Of a stretch of 13,126 nucleotides of DNA, positions 4,899 through 10,379 are shown in pieces. The stretch is from the NCBI GenBank assembly GCA_934574045.1, contig CAKTMK010000047.1, positions 1-13,126 of the forward strand, written 5' to 3'. Positions within the stretch are counted from its first letter, which is position 1; each line of letters opens with the position of its first letter. The notes beneath the pieces were generated by a model. That model did not search any database. It was given only the letters and a program-made list of their open reading frames with translations, and was not told the origin of the DNA. The DNA is from an uncultured Oscillibacter sp. GTDB lineage: Bacteria; Bacillota; Clostridia; Oscillospirales; Oscillospiraceae. A program made the position numbers and the translations under genes.

Positions 4899-5361
4899 GT
4901 CTGCTCCCTCCTCCGTCAAAGCGGCGCCGCCGCGCGATTTTCTTTATTGTAAAGCATTTTTTCGCAAAAAGGAAGTTATTTTTGAGACATTTCCCATTTT
5001 TTTTGCTGAAATTTTTCGCCCAAATGCAAGGCGTTTCCAGCAAATGAAGCAAAAAGGCCAGCGTGTCGGCCCAGAAGTCCCAGATCGGGCGCAGCAGCGC
5101 GGAAAACAGGCAGAAAAACAGCGCCATGCCCCCGCCCGCGCCCAGCAGCACGTAAATGCGGAGCTGCCCCTGAGACTGTCTCAGGCAGAACAGGAACAAC
5201 GCCCCGGCGGCGGCGAGGCAGTAGCCCCCGTCCAGTGCCCACGCAAGACGCGGCAGGCGCATCCGGAAGGGACGCAGCAGGTCGTGGACCAGACCGGCGG
5301 ACAGCCCCAGCAGGATGGCCTGAAGGAATACGGCCAGCTGCTGGCCGACAAAGTTCCGCAT
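4648..5361 (-). CDS. yabQ: Spore cortex biosynthesis protein YabQ, with unusual C-terminal read-through
   Basis: Residues 1-~115 are typical YabQ: MRNFVGQQLAVFLQAILLG, GLVHDLLRPFR, then about three more membrane segments ending at FADTLAFLL-like WADTLAFLLHLLE. YabQ is a membrane protein of the forespore envelope needed for cortex formation in B. subtilis. A Lys-rich tail (KKNGKCLKNN, FAKKCFTIKK, ARRRR to about residue 147) follows. No stop occurs there: the frame runs on for about 90 residues of Arg/Ala/Gly-rich sequence. From residue 155 it overlaps divIC by 251 bp in another frame, and it ends at residue 237. The extension may be translated, or the true end may be lost through an indel or slippage at the A8 run (4997-5004). 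The ATG at 5361 directly follows the yabP stop. Confidence 0.85.
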   Translation of the reverse strand: MRNFVGQQLAVFLQAILLGLSAGLVHDLLRPFRMRLPRLAWALDGGYCLAAAGALFLFCLRQSQGQLRIYVLLGAGGGMALFFCLFSALLRPIWDFWADTLAFLLHLLETPCIWAKNFSKKNGKCLKNNFLFAKKCFTIKKIARRRRFDGGGSRLGGQAEGKRAEAASRLFRKAAPSGADRCAGVAAPSSARAGGGRRGAEDPAHRAGAQPAAEQQQAAGGHRRRRHPVSDGGDRPG

Positions 5362-5362
5362 A

Positions 5363-5644
5363 TCATCCCAGCAGACGGCGCAGCAGCCCGCCGCGGGCCG
5401 CCGCCGGTTCCTCATAGGAGAGGGAGTCGATCCTCCCGTCCACCTTCAGCTCGCCGCCGTCCAGCGAGAGCTGGCCGATGTGCAGCTCCTCGCCGGTGAC
5501 GATCAGCGTCCCGGCGGAGGTGGACATGACGATCCCCGTCTCGTCGAACCGCTCCACGTCCTCCACTCCGGAGACGAGCAGGTGGCCGCGTCCGTCCAGC
5601 TCGACGCGGTGGGGCTGCTGCATTGCGCTTGTAAAATCGTTCAT
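5363..5644 (-). CDS. yabP: Sporulation protein YabP
   Basis: This 93-residue protein is a compact beta-rich YabP/YqfC-family protein: HRVELDGRGHLLVSGVEDVERFDE, IVMSTSAGTLIVTGEELHIGQLSLDGGELKVDGRIDSLSY. YabP is expressed in the mother cell during sporulation in B. subtilis, where it is needed, with YabQ, for normal spore coat and cortex assembly. Length is normal. The ATG has GGAGGGA 6-8 nt upstream. Its stop lies next to the yabQ start (TGATATG), implying translational coupling. The gene sits 69 bp after rqcP, as in the Bacillus yabO-yabP-yabQ order. Confidence 0.93.
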   Translation of the reverse strand: MNDFTSAMQQPHRVELDGRGHLLVSGVEDVERFDETGIVMSTSAGTLIVTGEELHIGQLSLDGGELKVDGRIDSLSYEEPAAARGGLLRRLLG

Positions 5645-5704
5645 CTTCCGTCCCTCCCAGGCGCGCGCCGGTCCCTCCGGCGGTCACACCATTGTATGGG
5701 ACGG

Positions 5705-5726
5705 CGGCGGGGATTATTCCCCGCCG
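5705..5726 (-). other. Stem-loop carrying the rqcP stop codon in its loop
   Basis: CGGCGGGGA (5705-5713) pairs perfectly with TCCCCGCCG (5718-5726), with a 4-nt loop. Read on the minus strand the loop is ATAA and contains the rqcP stop codon TAA (5716-5714). No U-tract follows, so it is not a simple terminator. Confidence 0.5.
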
Positions 5727-5965
5727 GATACCTCGCGGTAAAGTCCGGCGGCGTCGGCCTGACGGACGTTCTCCGCCACGGACAGGACCTCTACCGTCAC
5801 GGTCCGTGCGCCGAAGCGCAGGGACAGCCGGTCGCCGACCTTCACCTCATAGCTGGCCCGGGCGGGCTTGCCGTTCACGCTGACCAAGCCGTTGTCGCAG
5901 GCCTCGTTGGCCACGGTGCGCCGCTTGATGAGCCGCGCGGTCTTGAGATATTTGTCCAGCCGCAT
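5714..5965 (-). CDS. rqcP: S4-domain RNA-binding protein RqcP (YabO)
   Basis: This 83-residue protein has an S4 domain covering most of its length: MRLDKYLKTARLIKRRTVANEACDNG, VSVNGKPARASYEVKVGDRLSL. RqcP binds stalled 50S-peptidyl-tRNA complexes and acts with RqcH in adding C-terminal Ala tails (ribosome-associated quality control). Related S4 proteins are annotated HslR or YabO. Length is typical. The ATG follows AAAGGAG by about 8 nt. It lies between hup and yabP, and its position in the yab cluster supports RqcP over a generic S4 protein. Its stop codon lies in the loop of a 9-bp hairpin. Confidence 0.92.
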   Translation of the reverse strand: MRLDKYLKTARLIKRRTVANEACDNGLVSVNGKPARASYEVKVGDRLSLRFGARTVTVEVLSVAENVRQADAAGLYREVSGGE

Positions 5966-5987
5966 GGGATCAGTCTCCTTTCGTAAT

Positions 5988-6009
5988 GCCCGCCCCAGCC
6001 GGGGCGGGC
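5988..6009 (-). other. Stem-loop upstream of rqcP
   Basis: GCCCGCCCC (5988-5996) pairs perfectly with GGGGCGGGC (6001-6009) around AGCC. On the minus strand it lies about 10 nt upstream of the rqcP ribosome binding site with no U-tract. It could be an mRNA 5' end stabiliser after processing, or affect rqcP translation. Confidence 0.45.
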
Positions 6010-6046
6010 GTGCTGTTTTCCGCCCAGAGAGCGGACGCCCGGTTTG

Positions 6047-6080
6047 GAAAAGGCGCGGGGGGACGGCTGTCCCCCCGCGC
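6047..6080 (-). terminator. Intrinsic terminator after hup
   Basis: On the minus strand GCGCGGGGGGAC (6080-6069) pairs perfectly over 12 bp with GTCCCCCCGCGC (6064-6053) around AGCC, followed by CTTTTCC. It starts 21 bp past the hup stop, so hup transcripts would largely end here. Downstream rqcP-yabPQ-divIC expression would then depend on read-through or a further promoter, which I could not identify. Confidence 0.7.
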
Positions 6081-6100
6081 GGAGCATTTTGTATGATGGA

Positions 6101-6376
6101 TTACTTCGCCACGGCGTCCTTGAGCGCCTTGCCGGCCTTGAAGGCGGGGATCTTGGAGGCGGGGATCTTGATCTCCTCCTTGGTCTTGGGGTTGCGGCCA
6201 ATGCGCTCAGCGCGCTTCTTCACCTCGAAAGAGCCGAAGCCGACCAGCTGAACCTTGTCGCCCTGCTGCATGGCGGCGGTGATGGCGTCCAGAGTGGCAG
6301 TGATGACGGCCTCAGTCTCCTTCTTGGAAACTTCCGTCTTAGCGGCGACGGCATTGATCAGATCAGCTTTGTTCAT
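6101..6376 (-). CDS. hup: DNA-binding protein HU
   Basis: This 91-residue protein is a full-length HU/IHF-family protein. The helical N-terminus is MNKADLINAVAAKTEVSKKE. The dimer signature is GFGSFEVKKRAERIGRNPKTKEEIKI, with the RNP turn at the DNA-binding arm, and the C-terminal helix is VPAFKAGKALKDAV-like (IPAFKAGKALKDAVAK). HU is the abundant nucleoid protein that bends DNA. TAGGAGG lies about 8 nt before the ATG. Codon choice favours a few preferred codons (AAG, ATC, GCC), as in highly expressed genes. It sits between mazG and rqcP and has its own strong terminator. Confidence 0.98.
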   Translation of the reverse strand: MNKADLINAVAAKTEVSKKETEAVITATLDAITAAMQQGDKVQLVGFGSFEVKKRAERIGRNPKTKEEIKIPASKIPAFKAGKALKDAVAK

Positions 6377-6418
6377 TTGTATTTCCTCCTATAAAATCCA
6401 CAGTCTTTGAAATATCTC

Positions 6419-6440
6419 TTAAAGCGATGTTCGCTATTAA
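6419..6440 (-). other. Stem-loop over the mazG stop codon
   Basis: On the minus strand TTAA-T-AGCGA pairs with TCGCT-TTAA around ACA, with one bulged T. It covers the mazG stop codon (TAA, 6439-6437) and precedes hup. No U-tract follows, so it may mark an mRNA end or processing point. Confidence 0.4.
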
Positions 6441-7243
6441 GATCCAGCTTGCTTGGCCTGCTTCCACAGCGCCAGCTTGTCCTGCGCGGACAGCTCGTCC
6501 AGCGGCGCGGCGGCGTGCTCCTCCACATAACGGAAGCGGCGCGCGAACTTTTCGCAGCCGGCGTGCAGCGCCTCCTCCGGGTCCACGCCGAAGCGCTGGG
6601 CGGTTTTGGCGGCGATGAACAGCACGTCGCCGACCTCCTCCTTCACGCCGTGGGGTGCGTCGATGGGGAGGGAGGGGTCCTGCGCCGCGCGGCGCAGCTC
6701 GCCGGCCTCCTCGTCCAGCTTGTCCAGAACGGCGGAGCCGTCCGGCCAGTCGAACCCGGCCTTGGCGGCCTTGCTCTGCATTTTCTCGGCCCGCCAGAGG
6801 GCGGGGAGCGTCTTTGCCACCGCGTCCACCGCGTCGGCGGCGGAGCGCTGGCCTTTTTCCCGGCGCTTGAGCGCCTCCCACCGGTCCAGCTCCTCGGCGG
6901 TGCTGCTCACCTCCGCCGAGCCGAACACGTGGGGATGACGGTAGACCAGCTTTTTGCAGATGCCGTCCACCACGTCATCCATGGTGAAGCCGCCCTGCTC
7001 CTTTTCCAGCTGGGCGTGGAACACCACCTGCAAAAGCGCGTCGCCCAGCTCCTCGCACAGCGCGGCCCGGTCGCCCCGGTCGATGGCCTCCACCACCTCG
7101 CAGCTCTCCTCCAGAAAGTTGCGGCGCAGGGACTCGTGGGTCTGCTCCCGGTCCCACGGGCAGCCGCCCGGGGCGCGCAACAGCTCCATGATGCGCAGGA
7201 GGTCCTCGTAGCCGTAATGCGGCTTACTTTGAAAATCTACCAT
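6437..7243 (-). CDS. mazG: Nucleoside triphosphate pyrophosphohydrolase MazG
   Basis: This 268-residue protein has two tandem MazG domains. The N-terminal one shows GGCPWDREQTHESLRRNFLEES (from residue 26), with metal-binding Glu45/Glu46/Glu49 and the EELGD motif at 64-68. The second, around residues 150-240, has EEVGDVLFIAAKTAQRFGVDPEEALH. It hydrolyses nucleoside triphosphates to monophosphates and pyrophosphate, cleaning aberrant nucleotides. B. subtilis YabN additionally carries an N-terminal methylase domain that is absent here, so this is the shorter E. coli-like form. AAAGG lies about 10 nt before the ATG. The flippase gene ends 57 bp upstream. Confidence 0.96.
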   Translation of the reverse strand: MVDFQSKPHYGYEDLLRIMELLRAPGGCPWDREQTHESLRRNFLEESCEVVEAIDRGDRAALCEELGDALLQVVFHAQLEKEQGGFTMDDVVDGICKKLVYRHPHVFGSAEVSSTAEELDRWEALKRREKGQRSAADAVDAVAKTLPALWRAEKMQSKAAKAGFDWPDGSAVLDKLDEEAGELRRAAQDPSLPIDAPHGVKEEVGDVLFIAAKTAQRFGVDPEEALHAGCEKFARRFRYVEEHAAAPLDELSAQDKLALWKQAKQAGS

Positions 7244-7300
7244 ATATTCACTGCCTTTGCAAGTTAAAATCGCAGAAAATCCTTGATTTTTCAGGACTTT

Positions 7301-8920
7301 TCATTTCAGATGCAAAATTTTTGCCAATTTTGCGCCGTGAGGGACGGATTCCAGATCCTCCGCCCGCAGGATGCGCAGCGCCAGCACCAGCACGCCGTAG
7401 ATCACCACGGCGCAGACGATGGCTCCCATCGTGGCGGCGGCGTTGTTCAGATAGGCGGAGCCGAGACCGGACAGCGCCCGGGAGAAGATGCCGTAAAACG
7501 CCCACGCGGAGACGCCCATCAGCAGCGAGGCGATCACGGGCTTTGCAAAGATCTGGAGATACCGGGGCTTTTCCGGCGAGTATTTCCAGACGAAGGACAG
7601 GTTCAGCCCTGCGATGACCAAATAGCAGCACAGCGTGGAGATGGGCGCGCCCATGATGTTGATCTCAGGATTGCCCACAAGGAAGTAATTCATGACGATC
7701 TTCGTCACGCCGCCGGCGATCATGGTCCAGATGGGCAGCTTTTCCCTGCCGTAGGACTGGAGGATGGCGTTGGTCAGGTTCATCAGGCAGATGAAGATGC
7801 ACGCCACGCCCTGCACCCGCAGCAGCGGCGCGCAGGCCAGCGCGTCCTGGGGCTGGGCGGGATAGAGCAGCAGCAGGATCGGCTCGGAGAGCACGCTCAG
7901 CCCGATCCCGGCGGGGATGGCCAGCAGCGCGATCAGCCGCAGGGCGGAGGACACCACCCGGTTGGCCCGGGCGTGCTCCTGCCGGGCCAGAGCCGCCGCC
8001 ACGAAGGGGATCAGGCTCATGGTCACGGGAAAGACAAAGGAGGGCGGCAGGTTCACAAGGTCGGTGCCGAGGCCGTACTGTCCGTACAGCACGGCGGGGG
8101 AGCTGGGGAGCTGGGCGGAGATGGAGTCCAGCCGGCTCAGGACGATCTGGGTGTCCAGCAGGGTGATGATGCTCATGGCGGAGTTGCTCAGGGTGATGGG
8201 CACGCCGATGGACAGCACCTGCCGCATCAGCGTCCCCGCCGGGGGCGGCACGTCGTCCGACGGCGTGGTGTCCCGGTTGCGGAAGAGGTACAGCCCCATG
8301 AAGCACAGGGCGATGACCTCGCTGACCGTGACGCCGAGGATGGCGGCGGCCGCGCCATAGTCCACGCCCAGATGGAGCGAGCGCACCACGTACCACGCCG
8401 CAGGCAGGCCGATGCCCAGCTTGAAAAGGACCTCCAGCACCTGCGACACGGCGGTGGGCTTCATGTTCCCCTGTCCCTGCGTATAGCCCCGCATGCAGGC
8501 CAGCAGGCACATGCAGAACACCGCCGGGGACAGCACGAGGATGGAGGGCGCGGCGTTGGGCTGGTGCATCAGCTGCGCCAGCTGGGAGGAGCCGAACATC
8601 ATCAGCGCCGAGAGCACCACGCCCAGCCCGAAGAACAGCCAGATGGCGGTGCGCAGCAGCTTGCGCCGCTCGTTCAGATGGCCCAGCGCCTGCGCCTGAC
8701 TGGTCAGCCGGGAGATGGCCAGCGGCAGTCCGGCGGTGGAGATGGTCAAAAGCACGTTGTATACGTTGTACGCGATGTTGAAATAGGTCTTGCCCTCGGC
8801 GCTGAGGATGTTGTTTACCGGGAGCCGGTAGACCGCGCCGATGAGCTTTACCACCGCCACGGCGCCGGCCAGCGTGGCCGCGCCGCCCAGAAAGGACTGC
8901 TTTTTCCCTTGATTTGCCAT
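7301..8920 (-). CDS. MOP-superfamily polysaccharide flippase (YabM/SpoVB/MurJ-like)
   Basis: This 539-residue, strongly hydrophobic protein has about 14 predicted membrane segments. It carries family motifs such as GAVYRLPVNNIL near residue 28, STAGLPLAISRLTSQAQALG near 61, and FKLGIGLPAAWYV in the middle. It belongs to the MviN/SpoVB branch of the MOP superfamily, which flips lipid-linked glycans, including peptidoglycan precursors. YabM occupies the same place upstream of mazG/yabN in B. subtilis. Spore cortex or cell wall precursor export is a reasonable inference, and MurJ-type activity is possible. I chose the ATG at 8920, 7 nt after GAGG. A longer frame upstream lacks a ribosome binding site. 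The C-terminus (residues ~505-539) is charged. Confidence 0.92.
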   Translation of the reverse strand: MANQGKKQSFLGGAATLAGAVAVVKLIGAVYRLPVNNILSAEGKTYFNIAYNVYNVLLTISTAGLPLAISRLTSQAQALGHLNERRKLLRTAIWLFFGLGVVLSALMMFGSSQLAQLMHQPNAAPSILVLSPAVFCMCLLACMRGYTQGQGNMKPTAVSQVLEVLFKLGIGLPAAWYVVRSLHLGVDYGAAAAILGVTVSEVIALCFMGLYLFRNRDTTPSDDVPPPAGTLMRQVLSIGVPITLSNSAMSIITLLDTQIVLSRLDSISAQLPSSPAVLYGQYGLGTDLVNLPPSFVFPVTMSLIPFVAAALARQEHARANRVVSSALRLIALLAIPAGIGLSVLSEPILLLLYPAQPQDALACAPLLRVQGVACIFICLMNLTNAILQSYGREKLPIWTMIAGGVTKIVMNYFLVGNPEINIMGAPISTLCCYLVIAGLNLSFVWKYSPEKPRYLQIFAKPVIASLLMGVSAWAFYGIFSRALSGLGSAYLNNAAATMGAIVCAVVIYGVLVLALRILRAEDLESVPHGAKLAKILHLK

Positions 8921-8932
8921 GAAGCTACCTCG

Positions 8933-8961
8933 ATTTTTCAGTGTCAAATTGCTTTTGTCAA
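8933..8961 (-). promoter_or_regulatory. Possible promoter upstream of the flippase gene
   Basis: On the minus strand a perfect TTGACA (8961-8956) is followed, after 17 nt, by AAAAAT (8938-8933), a weak -10. A second TTGACA lies 14 nt after the first (8947-8942), forming a direct repeat TTTGACA. A short GC hairpin (8969-8981) precedes it. The site would allow the flippase-mazG part to be transcribed separately. The poor -10 makes this tentative. Confidence 0.35.
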
Positions 8962-8991
8962 AGGATATGGCGCGCCGCGCCGGGTCATGCG

Positions 8992-9387
8992 TCAAAGCCG
9001 GGTGCCGCAGTTGCGGCAGAACGCGTCGCCGCTGCGGGCGTCCGCGCCGCACAGGGGGCAGACCCGGGCGTTCTGGCGCAGGCGGGCGATCTCCGCGTTC
9101 ACGCGGGAGAGCTCCTGCTCCACGCCGTCGATCTCCCGCAGCTTCGCCAGCAGCGTGTCCGAGTCGGCCACGGTGCCGGTGTGGGTGCCGTACACCATCG
9201 CGCCCACCTCCTGCAAAAGTACGCTGCGCTGGGCCTTCAGGTCCGCGGCGCGCACGTTGAGCTTGCTGACGGAGAGCAGGGCCGAGGCCCGCTGCCCCGC
9301 GGCGCTGAACAGGTCGCCGGCGGCGGTGCCCACCTCCACGGCGGTCTTCTGCACGGTGTCAAGGATCTCCTGCAGCTTTTCGTCCAT
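8992..9387 (-). CDS. Coiled-coil protein with C-terminal zinc ribbon, unknown function
   Basis: This 131-residue protein starts with an amphipathic helix rich in Ala (residues 1-45, EILDTVQKTAVEVGTAAGDL). A long coiled coil follows (about 45-105, including LREIDGVEQELSRVNAEIARLRQ), and it ends in a zinc ribbon with Cys110-x2-Cys113 and Cys124-x2-Cys127 (CPLCGADARSG, FCRNCGTRL). I see no catalytic motif. Such zinc-ribbon proteins are common in clostridia and mostly uncharacterised. GGAGG precedes the ATG at 9387, and it lies 13 bp after the kinase gene, so it is probably co-transcribed. A structural or adaptor role is possible, but nothing specific can be claimed. Confidence 0.85.
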   Translation of the reverse strand: MDEKLQEILDTVQKTAVEVGTAAGDLFSAAGQRASALLSVSKLNVRAADLKAQRSVLLQEVGAMVYGTHTGTVADSDTLLAKLREIDGVEQELSRVNAEIARLRQNARVCPLCGADARSGDAFCRNCGTRL

Positions 9388-9400
9388 CGGCGGTCCCTCC

Positions 9401-10330
9401 TTAATACGTATAGGTGCTTCCGCCCACAAATTCGCGGGCCAGAGAGTCGGGCGCGAGGTACGTGTCGTCCATGCCCTCGATCTTCTCATAGGCCTCCAGG
9501 ATCTGATCCGCCACGGGATACTTGCCCCGGGGCAGCTCCTCCAGCAGGGGGACCACATAGGGCTTGAGGACGGAGAACTCGCAGGCGAGGGAGGAGTCGA
9601 ACATCAGGTCCGCGTTCTCCTTGTAGGGGGAGATGTACAGCTTTTCGCCCCGGCGGACGTTGTCCCACATCTTCATGGTGAACTCGGCGTTGCTGCCGCG
9701 GAACTTGTGGTCCCGGACGATCCGGCGGCACAGGCGCAGCCACGCGTGGTCAAAGATCACCTTTCCGTCGTCCACCACGTTGCTGCGGGCGGCGATATAG
9801 AGCTTGAAGGCATTGGGATTCTTGCCGATGATGATATCGTTCAGGGCGTGGATGCCCTCGAAAATGGCGATCTCGTCCTCGCCGAGGTGCATGGGCTGGG
9901 ACATGATGTCCGAGCGCATCTGGCGGGCGAACTCGTACTTGGGGACGTGGATCGTCTCGCCCCGGTCCAGCATGGCGAAGTGGCGGTTGAGCAGCTCGAT
10001 GTCCAGACAGAACGGGGACTCGTAGTCGATGGCGCCCTCCCGGTTGCGGGGAGCGGTCTCGGGGTCGATGGTGTTGAAATAGTTGTCCATGGACACGGTG
10101 TGGGTCTCCACGCCCATGGCCTCCAGCGCGTCCTCGATCTTCATAGCGGTGGTGGTCTTTCCGGAGCCGGAGGGGCCGGAGAGCAGGACGATGTGGGACT
10201 GGCCGCGGTGGGCGGCGATCTTCTCCGCCGCCGTCTGGACCTTTTTCTGGAATTCCTCGTCGCAGCGCCGGCAGAAGCCCTTGGGGTCGCTGCGGACCGC
10301 CTCATTGATCTCGCTGAGAGAATAAGCCAT
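9401..10330 (-). CDS. Uridine kinase-family P-loop kinase
   Basis: This 309-residue protein has a Walker A motif, SGPSGSGKTTTA, at about residues 51-62. VSMDNYF at 79-85 carries the catalytic Asp of the uridine kinase/phosphoribulokinase family. AIDYESPFCLDIELL (100-114) and IFEGIHALND follow as further family motifs. It is longer than classical Udk (about 210 residues), with an N-terminal ~45-residue extension bearing FCRRCDEEFQKKV and a C-terminal extension. It belongs to the longer clostridial 'nucleoside kinase' group, whose natural substrate is not settled. The ATG at 10330 follows AAAGGAG. It lies 49 bp after hemZ, separated by a GC hairpin, and 13 bp before the zinc-ribbon gene. Confidence 0.9.
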   Translation of the reverse strand: MAYSLSEINEAVRSDPKGFCRRCDEEFQKKVQTAAEKIAAHRGQSHIVLLSGPSGSGKTTTAMKIEDALEAMGVETHTVSMDNYFNTIDPETAPRNREGAIDYESPFCLDIELLNRHFAMLDRGETIHVPKYEFARQMRSDIMSQPMHLGEDEIAIFEGIHALNDIIIGKNPNAFKLYIAARSNVVDDGKVIFDHAWLRLCRRIVRDHKFRGSNAEFTMKMWDNVRRGEKLYISPYKENADLMFDSSLACEFSVLKPYVVPLLEELPRGKYPVADQILEAYEKIEGMDDTYLAPDSLAREFVGGSTYTY

Positions 10331-10353
10331 AATGTCTACTCCTTTCAATGTCA

Positions 10354-10373
10354 GGCGCGGCACGGGGCGCGCC
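10354..10373 (-). other. Intercistronic stem-loop, hemZ to kinase gene
   Basis: GGCGCG (10354-10359) pairs with CGCGCC (10368-10373) around an 8-nt loop in the 49-bp gap. There is no U-tract on the minus strand. It is one of several similar hairpins in gaps of this cluster, but it is short and GC-rich enough to occur by chance. Confidence 0.3.
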
Positions 10374-10379
10374 GGGGAT

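Noticed and set aside
6377..6430. Dedicated sigma-A promoter for hup
   Set aside because: The gap is AT-rich, but no -35/-10 pair with 16-18 nt spacing close to consensus could be found.
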